Assembly (NCBI GenBank): GCA_021464525.1
Contig: JADRCO010001276.1
Coordinates: forward strand, 1 to 20,723
Direction of reading: 5' to 3'
Length of the DNA stretch: 20,723 nt
Source of the DNA: Rhizophagus sp. LPA8_4_AMF
Lineage: Eukaryota > Glomeromycota > Glomeromycetes > Glomerales > Glomeraceae
Part shown: positions 1-8,988 of the stretch, piece by piece
Numbering within the stretch: the first letter of the stretch is position 1
Layout of the letters: each line of letters starts with the position of its first letter
The notes under the pieces: model-generated
Told to the model about the DNA's origin: nothing
The model's input: the letters and a program-made list of their open reading frames with translations, nothing else
Database searches by the model: none
Position numbers and translations under genes: made by a program

Positions 1-1498
1 TATATAGAAATTTTGGAAGATGATGAATATTATGATGTTACTATTGAAGTTGGTGAGGACCCGAACGTAAAAATATTTCGTGCACATATGATCGTCCTGT
101 ATTACCGTTCTCCATTTTTACGTCGAATGTTATCTTCCAACAAAAAAAATGATAATGGTGTATTGACTCACATTAAGTTGTCAAATATTTCACCAGAAAT
201 TTTTCAAATTATTTTAAAGTAAGTTACATTCTAATTTCGATTAAGATAATGATAATAAATGTTTTGTATTTATCATAAATCTTTTTTTTTTATTTAGATA
301 TATTTATGGTGGTATCATTTCTTTAAATGAGCAAGAACCTTCTGAAATTTTAAAAGTTTTGGTTGCTGCTGATCAACTACTTCTTCAAGAATTAATTGAT
401 TATTTACAAAAATATTTTATTGAAAATAAATCTGCATGGATGCAACAATATTTTGAACTTATTTATCGAACAAGTTTTCAATCTAACTCTTTGTTAGAAA
501 TTCAAAATTATTGTACAAATTTTATGGCTAAATTTCCTGAAAAAATATTTAAATCACTTGACTTTACCTCTCTTCCTGAAAAGTCTTTGGTTTCGCTTAT
601 TGAAAGAGATGATTTACAAATGAAGGAAGTTGAAGTTTGGGATCATGTATTAAAATGGGGACTTGAAAAAAATTCTACGATTCTTCCAGATCCTACAACT
701 TGGTCAGATGATGATTTCAGAACGATGGAAAATACTTTACAACATTTTTTACCTTTAATTAGATTTTTCAGCTTATCAGCAAATGAATTTGTACAAAAAG
801 TTCGACCATATAAAAAACTTTTAGGACGTCAACTATATGAGGAATTGTTGAATTCATATTTAAATTCTGATAGCAAACCAAATGATAATATTTTACTTCC
901 TAGATATAGGAATATTGATGGAATTATTGATTCAAGAATTGTCAATCTAAATATTATTTCCTTAATTTCAAGATGGATTGATAAAGTTGATGTGAAAAAC
1001 AAATTTGCCTATACAAGAGAATTATATTTACCATACGAATTTGACTTATTATTAAGAGGAAGCAAAAATGGATTTAGTCCTAAAAAGTTTCATGATTTAT
1101 GTGATGATATACCTCATACTGTAACATTTATTAAAATAAAAGAAACAGAAGAAATTATTGGAGGATATAATCCTTTAAAATGGAAGACATATGATGTTGG
1201 TGAATGGGATGAAACCAAAGATAGTTTTATATTTTCTTTTAAAAGTAAGAATAATTTTAAAGATCCAATTTTAAGCTATGTTCAAGGTGTGAATAATGCA
1301 TTACTTAATCATGCTGAATTTGGACCCACATTTGGTATTGAAGATATTTCTATAGGTGTGTATGGGGATGATGATTCAAAAGAATATAACGTTTGCTGGT
1401 GTAAACAAGTAAGTTACAAAAAAAAGATAAGAAATACAGAAGATCACTTTTCAATAGAAGATTATGAAGTATTTCAAATTATAAAGAAAGATGATTAA
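1..1498 (+). CDS. Gene A: BTB/POZ-BACK-TLDc protein, 5' end outside the window
   Basis: Exon 1 (1-218) is open from the first base and starts at the residue matching Tyr13 of the complete paralogues, so about 12 codons are missing. The intron is 219-297 (GTAAGT...TTTAG, 79 bp, phase 2) and exon 2 is 298-1498, ending TAA. The visible protein is 472 residues: the BTB fold first (DVTIEVGEDPNVKIFRAH, then YIYGG after the splice), then BACK (YFELIY through DDLQMKEVEVWDHVLKWGL), a linker with TTWSDDDF, and a C-terminal TLDc domain with GGYNP, DSFIFSF, GPTF, CWC and a closing EDYEVFQI. BTB-BACK proteins usually dimerise and bind CUL3; TLDc is linked to V-ATPase and stress biology. An adaptor role is inferred from architecture only. 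No break is seen. AATAAA lies at 1585-1590, about 87 bp past the stop. Confidence 0.9.
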
Positions 1499-1850
1499 TA
1501 CACAAATAATTCACTTGAAGTTTCTTATTTTATATTTTAAATGAACTTTAACATTTATTATATTTTAGAAAAATATTTAAATTGAATAAATAAATGTAGC
1601 TATGGATTCACTAAATAAGAAGTATTTTATTTACAAACCATATTATTGTATTTCATACTGTATGAACTACAACTAACTAACAATATTAAATAAAATCTGA
1701 CAATATAACACATATTTAAACATTTTGACCCACAATTTTTACTGCTGTACATTTACAGAATATATGAAATTTTCAAATTATTACTTTAGCGTAAATTAAT
1801 ATTCTTGAAATTTAATAAATTGGAGAATTTAACATTTTCTTAAATTTCCG
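1499..1850 (+). repeat. 3' flank of gene A, homologous to the 3' flank of gene C
   Basis: Shared blocks with 12916-13160 include the stretch around AAATTGAATAAATAAATG, a TATTTTATTTACAAA block, and a long block from TGTACATTTACAGAATATATG through AATTTAATAAATTGGAGAATTT. About 100 bp in the middle of the A copy has no counterpart behind C. Weaker similarity resumes beyond the MITE around 2320-2450 (TAGTAATTTATATT; TTTAAATGATATAT). A and C therefore descend from a duplication that included downstream non-coding DNA. Confidence 0.75.
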
Positions 1851-1876
1851 ATTGCCAATTGTTGTCGTGGTTACGG

Positions 1877-2204
1877 TAGGGATTGGAATCGATTCCCCCA
1901 AAATCGAATTAATCGAAAATCGAATCAGAATCGATTAATCGAAAATCGCACCAAAAAATCGAATCTATAATGCCGGCTCAAATTACAAAATTAAAACTCA
2001 CGTGACTTCGGATAAATAGTTTAGCCACCGAGTAAGTGATGTTACACAAAATTTTATTGCACATTTTTGTGTTACACAAATTTTGTAATTCGGGCCAGCA
2101 CTATAAACTTGGCCTGAGTTACCGGCGATCACTTGAGATTCGATTAATCGCGATTAATCGATTCTAGAATCGATTCTCAAAATTAGAATCGATTCCAATC
2201 CCTA
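1877..2204. mobile_element. hAT-like MITE, 328 bp
   Basis: The ends are perfect 19-bp inverted repeats (TAGGGATTGGAATCGATTC at the left, its reverse complement at the right), flanked by an 8-bp direct repeat GGTTACGG at 1869-1876 and 2205-2212. TAGGG-type ends with 8-bp target duplications are typical of hAT transposons. There is no coding capacity, so it is non-autonomous. The ends are packed with repeated ATCGATT/AATCG motifs, like subterminal transposase-binding repeats. The equivalent flank behind gene C lacks the element, so it inserted after the A/C duplication. Confidence 0.85.
1966..2105. repeat. Internal inverted repeat inside the hAT-like MITE
   Basis: A left arm near 1966-1992 (TATAATGCCGGCTCAAATTAC and on) pairs imperfectly with a right arm at 2081-2105 (TTTTGTAATTCGGGCCAGCA and on). 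Between them GTTACACAAA occurs twice in direct orientation. The GC-rich core differs from the ATCG-rich outer ends, so this may be a second small element nested in the first, or simply the inner part of the family. Confidence 0.5.
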
Positions 2205-2212
2205 GGTTACGG

Positions 2213-3299
2213 GCCTATATATGTGTAATACAAATTATTTTTACATTTATTGTTTATGTTGATTCAATTGTTTGAAATGATGTCTTTCTCCATTTTAAAG
2301 GAAATAATTTCCATTGTTAGTAATTTATATTGGGTTACCATTTAATAAAAAAGAAATTTTTGCGCCTCTTAATTCTTGCTTATATGAATTTAATAGCAGC
2401 TGCTAATATTTGAACGTGAATTTTAAATGATATATTCAACTTCGACTTTTAAGTAATTTTGTATTTTTCTGTATACACATAGGCAAGTAAATAGTTATAT
2501 TTGAAAATAACTATTATTCAATTCATTTATTAATTGTCATTCAAATTTTGTTAGCTTAAAATCATGATATAAAATCGACAAATTAGAATCTTTCACTTGT
2601 TTATTAAATCATATGGTTCTTATTACAGTATACCAAAAAGAGACATAACCTTAAATGTGCAGTTTTAATTATCTTTTCTTTAATTTGAAATACTTGTTTT
2701 CAAATTTCAATTTATATTTATTATTTAATAAGTGATACTAACGATGCTTCAGGAAGTAAAGTAAAATAAAGCGAATTTAATATTCGAAAAATATATATAT
2801 ATGATTTAGTCATGATTTTTATACAATATTATTGAAATTCTAATAAAGAATTATATTGCAATCAATTAGTGAATTTAATTAATTTAAATAGTAGCTGCAA
2901 ATACAAAATTTCTGAAATGATACCGCCATAAATGTATCTATAATTCTGTATTATTAAATTATCTTACTGTATAATAACTAAATTATTATTGAAAACTAAG
3001 TGTACTTACCCCAAAGTGCCGTTATTTATTTATGGATTTAGGGTTAGATTAAGGTTAGGTTATTGGGATTTGAGTTAGGATATTTTAGGATATCAAAATA
3101 TTAAATCTATCAAGTTGATAATGAGTAATATATTCGAAATTTTTTACATGACGCTTCTATTGTATTAGTAAAAATGGTTAGTAAATTCGATGATGTAATG
3201 ATTTAAAGAAAATATTTGCAAATATTTTTATCATTTTATAATCATAATCACAGCTGTTTAATAATGATTTTAAACTTATTAAAGGAATTTTGATAATAT
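2213..3299. other. Intergenic, no gene recognised
   Basis: AT-rich DNA with frequent stops in all frames. It carries faint similarity to the 3' flank of gene C near 2320-2450, a short AT microsatellite near 2790-2805, and a degenerate telomere-like patch near 3036-3092. Confidence 0.6.
3036..3092 (+). repeat. Degenerate TTAGGG-like patch
   Basis: The run reads as drifting telomere-type units (TTTAGGGTTAGATTAAGG, then TTAGG, TTATTGGG, GTTAGG). Only one exact TTAGGG is present. It could be a tiny interstitial telomeric remnant or chance G/T-rich sequence. Confidence 0.35.
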
Positions 3300-3810
3300 T
3301 TATTATTAATTCATCTTATAATTAAATTTAAACTAATTATTTTGATCAATAATTCTGATATTTCTGTATCTAGAAAGTAAAGCATTATAAAATCATTAGG
3401 ATCCAATGTAAATTCAACAATTTCTTGAAAAAGCTAGAGTTTAAAGCTTTGTTGTATAGACAAATCTTTTATAAGCTGATAAGCTAAAAATCTTAATTAT
3501 TAAACAATCCTGTAAAGTAATCTCCATTGCTTCAAAATCATTGTTCATACAGGCATTAGGTTCTGAAACAATAGTGAATTTTGTGCGAGATCCCTTTTAA
3601 ATACATGTCCCAGAATTCTGTCCCTTTCGTTTGCAAACCATCTCTTTAAATAAGTAGGACCAAAGTTTTTTGAGAAAGGGGGAGTTTTAGCCACAATATA
3701 TGTACCAATATTGTTGAGATCTAATAAAGAATTGTAGTTGATCGGCAGCAACCAAAATTCTTAAGTTTTTGTTCATTTAAATAAATGATATTGCATCAAA
3801 TATCTAAATA
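3300..3810 (-). pseudogene. P1: decayed BTB-BACK-TLDc copy
   Basis: Read on the minus strand, this matches exon 2 of the family for about 500 bp in the right order, from the start of exon 2 (GTTCATTTAAA...ATGATAT at about 3771-3790; acceptor region to about 3808) through BACK to the beginning of TLDc (TATCTAG...AAGTAAA near 3368-3380). A 68-residue open stretch at 3545-3751 still shows SLLDLNN, IVAKTP and ILGHVFKRDL, counterparts of SLLELQQ, FMAKFP and IWEHVLKWGL. Indels scatter the matches over several frames, about 150 bp of the early exon-2 part is missing (DYLQKYL through TSFQSN), and no exon 1 or TLDc end is seen. It is a dead gene copy. It shares TTCAAAATCATT with P2 where the open genes read differently, so P1 and P2 may come from one older copy. 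Confidence 0.8.
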
Positions 3811-4360
3811 ACAACTGTATTTTGTGACGAGTATAAGATATTAAGAATTGAGATATTAATAAAATATTTGCTGTGCCTCAGGTCTCATTCAGGTATAATT
3901 AAACATTAAAGTTTCCAGTCTTAATTTAATTTTTATTATTAAATAAATTTATTCATCACATTAAAAAAATGTAGTCCTAAAATATTAGATTGATTAGATT
4001 GATTAGACACAAACTCATGAAAGAGATTTCATTCAAAATTATTTAAAACTACAAGTTTTTCAAATAATTTTACAATAAATAATTTCAAATAAGTAAAATA
4101 AGTATAAGTTTACATATAGAATAAAAGGTACTTTCGTCACGGAAGACTTTTTGTGCGATATAGCAGGTGACGTGTAACACGTCAGTTAATTCAACTGACG
4201 CAAATCAACACCTGAGGCAACATAATTATATATCAAAATAATTTTTTTTTGTAAAATAAAGTGTAAAAATAAAACCGATAATACAAGATAACTATATATG
4301 CATGATAAAGAATTTTTTCAAAATAAAACCTGCGAACTAATTTATATCTGGAAACATATT
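3811..4360. other. Intergenic upstream of gene B
   Basis: No gene is seen. The stretch contains a short tandem repeat of the 9-mer GATTAGATT (about 2.7 copies, 3984-4008) and the palindrome cluster at 4164-4214. No similarity to the upstream region of gene E is visible until about 4361. Confidence 0.55.
4164..4214. repeat. Cluster of overlapping palindromes upstream of gene B
   Basis: TGACGTGTAACACGTCA (4168-4184) is a perfect inverted repeat with a 3-bp spacer. It overlaps a second one at 4180-4200 (arms CGTCAGTT / AACTGACG), and both sit inside outer arms CAGGTG (4164-4169) and CACCTG (4209-4214). The TGACGTG core resembles bZIP (CRE/ATF-like) binding sites. It lies about 330-375 bp upstream of the B start. 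It may be regulatory or the worn end of a small element. Confidence 0.45.
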
Positions 4361-4538
4361 TCAATTTTTTACGTAATCATCCATTGATCATTAAAGGAAG
4401 ATAAGTATTATTAATATGGTTAGCCTGGGTTCTTAAAAAGGATATCATATGTCAGTTTTTCATTCATATTCGTAACCTTAAAAATTTTTTTTTTTTGTTT
4501 TGTTCGTTTGCTTTTATATCGCAAACTTATTAAGAGAA
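4361..4538 (+). promoter_or_regulatory. Upstream region of gene B, conserved with gene E
   Basis: From TTTTTTACGTAATCAT (about 4365) to the start codon this region aligns with the upstream region of gene E. The best-kept block is 4420-4448 (GTTCTTAAAAAGGATATCAT at its core, about 90 bp before the ATG), followed by TTCGTAACCTTA near 4469-4480 and TAAGAGAA directly before the ATG. A T-rich tract at about 4486-4497 precedes the leader. The promoter role is inferred from position and conservation. Confidence 0.6.
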
Positions 4539-6082
4539 ATGTCCAAACAATTTTTTTCAGGGTTAAGTCAAAATTATTTAGATATTTTGGAAGATGATGA
4601 ATATTATGATATTACAATTGAAGTTGGTGAGGACCCGAACGTAAAAATATTTCGTGCACATATGATTATTTTGTATTACCGTTCTCCATTTTTACGACGA
4701 ACTTTATCCTCCAACAAAAAAAATGATAATGATATCTTGACTCACATTAAATTGTCAAATATTTCACCAGAAATTTTTCAAATTATTTTAAAGTAAGCTA
4801 CATTTTAATTTTAATTAGGACAATAAATATTTTTGTATTTGTCATAAATTTTTTTTTTTTTTTTAGATATATTTATGGTGGTATCATTTCTTTAAACGAA
4901 CAAGAACCTTCTGAAATTTTGAAAGTTTTGGTTGCAGCTGATCAACTACTTCTTCAAGAATTAATTGATTATTTGCAAAAATATTTGATTGAAAATAAAT
5001 CTGAATGGATGGAACAATATTTTGAGCATATTTACCGAACAAGTTTTCAATCTAACTCTTTATTAGAACTTCAACAATATTGTACAAATTTCATGGCTAA
5101 ATTTCCTGAAAAAATATTTAAATCACTTGATTTTACCTCACTTTCTGAGAAATCATTGGTTTCACTTATTAAAAAAGATGATTTACAAATGAAAGAAATT
5201 GAAATTTGGGAACATGTATTAAAATGGGGACTTGATAAAAATCCTACGCTTCTTCCAGATCCTATAACTTGGTCAGATGATGATTTAAAAATGATGGAAA
5301 ATACTTTACAACATTGTTTACCTTTAGTAAGATTTTTTAGTCTTTCATCTGAAGATTTCTTTCAAAAAGTTCGACCTTTTAAAAAACTTTTAAAACATCA
5401 AACTTATGAAGAGTTATTAGAATCATATTTAAATCCTAATAGCGAGCCGAAGGATAATGTTTTGCTTCCTAGATATTTAAACATTGATGGAATTATTGAT
5501 TCAAGTATTGTCAATCTAAATATCGTTTCCTTGATTTCAAGATGGATTGATAAAGTTGATGTGAAAAGCAAATTTGGCTTTACAAGAGAATTATACTTAT
5601 CATACGAATTTAAATTATTATTAAGAGGGAGCAAAGATGGATTTTCTCCTAAAAGGTTTCATGAATTATGTGATGGTATACCTCATACTGTAACATTAAT
5701 TAAAATAAAAGGAACGGAAGAAATTATTGGAGGATATAATCCTTTGAAATGGGAATCACAAAAGCATGCTGTGTGGGGAGAAACCAAAGATAGTTTTATA
5801 TTTTCTTTTAAAAGTAAGAATAATTTTAAAGATCTAACTTTAAGTCATGTTAAAAATGTTGATCGTTCATTATATTATAAAGATATGGATGGACCCACAT
5901 TTAGTAATGACATTTGTATGTATGTGAAAAAGAAGAAAGAGGAAGATGATGGTTCAAAAGATTATGAGTTTTGTCGGTGTAAACAAGTAAGTTATAAAGA
6001 AAAGTTAAGAGACACAGAAGATTACTTTTCAATAGAAGATTATGAAGTATTTCAAATTATAAAGAAAGATGATGGTATTTAA
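4539..6082 (+). CDS. Gene B: BTB/POZ-BACK-TLDc protein, complete
   Basis: Exon 1 4539-4792, intron 4793-4866 (GTAAGC...TTTTAG, 74 bp, phase 2), exon 2 4867-6082; 489 residues. The start MSKQFF is the only ATG conserved across B, C, D and E. The frame stays open to 4500 but without an upstream ATG. BTB spans about residues 22-128, BACK about 135-240, a linker 240-295 and TLDc about 297-483, with GGYNP at 373-377, DSFIFSF at 393-399, GPTF at 427-430, CRC, and EDYEVFQI at 475-482. The loop before CRC is the longest in the window and mixes lysine and acidic residues (KKKKEEDDGSKD). Residues 1-165 are almost identical to E, but bases 5069-5235 are identical to C instead. A CUL3-adaptor-like role is inferred from the architecture; the partner of the TLDc half is unknown. 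Confidence 0.93.
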
Positions 6083-6833
6083 ATTATATTTTATATATAT
6101 CTGTTAAATTAAAAATATTATCTGCATGTTTCTATCCCGTGCTATTGTTTTTGATTACTAAATATTAAAAATTCATATATTTAACAATCCAATGTGAGAT
6201 CTAATTAAGTTTTGAAAATAAAATTGCTAAAAAATTTAAAAAGTAAATTTAATTTCTAGTTTATTAATTGTAAATGATTTGAAATAAAGCAGCGAGTAAT
6301 GGAAGTAGCCTCAATCCTAATGAGCTCATTGAGCTGGCTTAAATATTCCAACTGCCGCAAAGAGATTAGTATATATATATTTTACTTTGCTTGAATATAT
6401 TAAATATAATAGCATGCCTATAGTGCAAATAATGAGCAATACAATGCAAGTCAATCACTCCAATATAAAGAATATCCCATAAAATAGAATTATTTGAAGT
6501 ATTAAATTTCAATACATTTCGACCAAAATTATCAAATGATTTATCCAGTCCACTGGACATTGAAACATTTAACTGGACATAATGTCATCACATCCTATAG
6601 TTTAAACAACTTAACCAATTATAATCGTACATATTCAAATGTTTGATTGTTTATGTAGATTAGTTAGCAATTAATGTTTAGCAACTATTAAGAAATCAAA
6701 AGTGGAAGAGTCGTGACCACTAATAAACTACGAAAAATCAATTATAACAAATAAATTCGTGATTCTCCAAACTGAATTTCTCCAATATGTTGGTGATAAA
6801 TTCGTTACATTTTCGTTTGGTTAAAATTGATGA
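6083..6833. other. Intergenic downstream of gene B
   Basis: A probable poly(A) signal AATAAA lies at 6217-6222, 135 bp after the stop. A perfect 12-bp palindrome AATGAGCTCATT lies near 6318-6329. Apart from the weak minus-strand open frame at 6366-6560, nothing coding is seen. The 3' flank of B does not resemble that of E, so the B/E duplication appears to end near the stop codon. Confidence 0.5.
6366..6560 (-). CDS. Small open frame, unrecognised, doubtful
   Basis: A minus-strand ATG frame of 64 residues begins MSSGLDKSFDNFGRN and includes SILWDILYIGVIDLHCIAHY. I recognise no domain, and no family member in the window matches it. The composition is not obviously random, but one 195-bp frame in AT-rich DNA is weak evidence. 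It could be a leftover exon of a lost gene or chance. Confidence 0.15.
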   Translation of the reverse strand: MSSGLDKSFDNFGRNVLKFNTSNNSILWDILYIGVIDLHCIAHYLHYRHAIIFNIFKQSKIYIY

Positions 6834-7040
6834 TCAGTCAATAAGGATTAAGGAAGCCATTTGCGTTGGCACATCGACAATTTCTACGCATAATTTTTTT
6901 TTACATTCAATATTTGCTTCATCGATAACTGTAAAGATCCGACGTTGATATACAGTATCGCCAGGTTTTTCTCTTTAAATGTGAAAATAGCGTTTCAACC
7001 AACTTTTTGATTGCATTGTTCGAATCATCAGAAATGAGGT
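6834..7040 (-). pseudogene. Unrecognised decayed coding block
   Basis: On the minus strand, protein-like text appears in two neighbouring frames: SDDSNNAIKKLVETLFSHLK (about 7026-6967), then GDTVYQRRIFTVIDEANIE and CVEIVDVPTQMASLILID ending in TGA at 6834-6836. Hydrophobic residues alternate regularly and codons look normal, unlike the surrounding DNA, so this was probably once an exon. The frame changes around 6960-6970. I do not recognise the family. It is unrelated to the BTB-BACK-TLDc genes. Confidence 0.4.
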
Positions 7041-8661
7041 AAATTTAATTCATTACAGTAATTTCATATAATAATTAAGGTATATTTACTTAACCTCTCA
7101 ATTTATTGATTTACATCAATTAGACCTTTATATGGATCAATTTATTTCTACAATAATTTTTTGTATGATTAATCAAATTTCTTTGAAGAGGATTGATTTT
7201 TCCATGATAATACAAATCGCTATATGAATAATTATTATTGGACTGCATGGAATCTTAGAAAGTCATGCAGGAAGCCGTTTTGCATATTTAAAATTTGCAT
7301 TTTCTGAAAGCCGCCTCCATTTTATATTTTTTATTTGACTTGAGGATTAAAAATTTTTGCGTTTTTAATATTCTATTTTTTCACATTTTAACCGCTAATA
7401 ATAATACTATTGTCTATCACGATCCATAATATTACTATAAGCATAGATATAAATCGTTAGTGTTACATTGTCGATCATTTGTAGATCATATATATATATA
7501 CTATTAAAATCTATTACGATATATGTAGGCGGTAGTCACACTACGTTCTAATCAAAAAAAATTTTTTTTTTTAATATCTTTAGCTTCTTGTGCGTCAGAT
7601 TCAAGTGTCTCATCCCTTTGATCACGTTAACTACAAAAAATAAATGAGAAACTTTGTGAAAAGCCCTTTACCGGTTAAATATTTGATATTTTGTTTATGG
7701 TAAGTTTACTTTCTTAATTTAAAAAGTTAAATACCAAAAAACATTTAAAACACAAATTTTCATTTATCAGTTATTTATTTAGAATTTAAAAAGCTATTCA
7801 TTGTTAATTTCTATTCATTTTATTATAGATTTTATGAGCCAAACTGAATATTTTATATTATTTATATAGCAATAAGGTCGGGTATCTTTAAATAATTATA
7901 ACTATAGCTAGGCATGTTGAATTGTTATGATTTCATATTTGTTAGAAAGAGCTTTTTTTGCTCTTTCAGAAAAGTTAAAGATTGTCCAAATTGAATCACA
8001 GGAAGCTTAGATATTAATTTTTGAATAAAAAATTATTATTTAATTAATTTCTTATTATTTTATGATTTAATTTAGATTATTTCTATTCTATAAGGATGGT
8101 TACAGTTTCTTTTTATTAGTGATTAGCCTGTGAAGAGTTTTTGTTGTTTCAAAAATTGTAAATTTAAAAAAAAAATGAAATTATTTTCTTCGACACGAAT
8201 AGTCACGTGATCGGACTTTCGTAATTTATTGGCTGATCAACATCGATCGTCACGTGAAATTGAACCAATAAACGGATTTTTATCTATGCTATTACTATAT
8301 TTATTATTAGATAAAAGAATTTTATACAAACGGAGTAATGATTTCAACCAAATATACATCTTACTCAAAATTGCTTAAGTTGTGCAAGTTTGTTCATAGT
8401 AATTTGAATAAAATATTATTTATAATTTTTTAACTTACATAAAATAAAATAAATAATCAGAAAATAAATAAAAAAATGATTGGATCCTACCCTCTTTATT
8501 ATTTAGTAAAACAATTATGGCATGGCGTAAATCATAATTTATCGCATGGCCCTATAGGATCATGCTAATTTTTTGACTGATATTTTATTATTGTTCAACA
8601 TGAGAAGTTTATTTGCGTACAATATTGATATTTAAAACATGATCTGCATTAGCCGTACGAT
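7041..8661. other. Long intergenic stretch without recognisable genes
   Basis: About 1.6 kb of AT-rich sequence with stops in every frame. It contains an AT microsatellite near 7488-7501 and the CACGTG/CCAAT cluster at 8200-8270. No RNA gene with a plausible cloverleaf is seen; a B-box-like GTTCGAATC near 7018 falls in the decayed coding block just upstream and has no paired stems. Confidence 0.5.
8200..8270. promoter_or_regulatory. Paired CACGTG sites with CCAAT boxes
   Basis: CACGTG occurs at 8204-8209 and 8251-8256, each preceded by GT and close to GATCG. ATTGG lies at 8228-8232 and CCAAT near 8264-8268. In fungi CACGTG is a bHLH (Cbf1/Pho4-type) site and CCAAT a HAP-complex site. No gene starts nearby except the fossil at 8989, so this may be a leftover promoter or the end pair of a small element (the two halves are roughly inverted). 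Confidence 0.3.
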
Positions 8662-8731
8662 AATATAGATATTGTGCGGTGTTTCACTTTGTAACGTTAA
8701 CCGATAAATACCACCGTACAATATCTATTAA
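8662..8731. repeat. Inverted repeat, about 18-bp arms
   Basis: ATAGATATTGTGCGGTG (8665-8681) pairs with CACCGTACAATATCTAT (8712-8728) with one mismatch across a 30-bp loop. It would form a stable hairpin as RNA or cruciform DNA. No flanking target duplication is evident. Confidence 0.6.
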
Positions 8732-8732
8732 A

Positions 8733-8810
8733 TTACATCACCACAATCTGTTAAACAAAGAAAATTAAACTTAACCATTTTAATGAACATATGATTGTTA
8801 GGTGATGTAA
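8733..8810. repeat. Inverted repeat, possible miniature element of 78 bp
   Basis: TTACATCACC (8733-8742) and GGTGATGTAA (8801-8810) are perfect inverted ends, and the similarity continues inward (ACAATC against GATTGTTA). It sits two bases after the hairpin at 8662-8731. No convincing target duplication is seen beyond AT-rich flanks. Confidence 0.5.
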
Positions 8811-8834
8811 ATCATTTCACTGTACTTATTGTTT

Positions 8835-8856
8835 CGTGTGACAGTCGTGTGACAGT
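8835..8856 (+). repeat. Tandem duplication of an 11-mer
   Basis: CGTGTGACAGT is present twice head to tail with no mismatch, about 130 bp upstream of the first ATG of the retropepsin-like fossil. Confidence 0.7.
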
Positions 8857-8988
8857 ACAATTATTAAATTTATATATAATTGTCTGTTTCTCATCATTGA
8901 AAATTTTTATTTCTTTTATTTCTTTTTACCAAAAAATTTAAAAATTTTGTTCTTTTTTTTTAACAAATAAAATTTTCAAATACATAAA

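Noticed and set aside
3545-3751. Minus-strand 68-residue open frame as a separate small gene
   Set aside because: It is an accidental open stretch within pseudogene P1; its residues parallel the BACK region of the family.
3984-4008. CRISPR-like or functional tandem array from the GATTAGATT repeat
   Set aside because: Fewer than three copies of a 9-mer with no spacers; a simple slippage repeat.
5404-5634. Minus-strand frame of 76 residues within gene B
   Set aside because: It lies antisense to the TLDc and linker codons of gene B and has no independent signal.
7010-7030. tRNA B-box-like GTTCGAATC
   Set aside because: No A box and no pairable arms are found at the right distances; it lies in a decayed coding block.
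8200-8270. A MITE defined by the two CACGTG halves
   Set aside because: The halves are only loosely inverted and no target duplication was found, so it is listed as a motif cluster instead.
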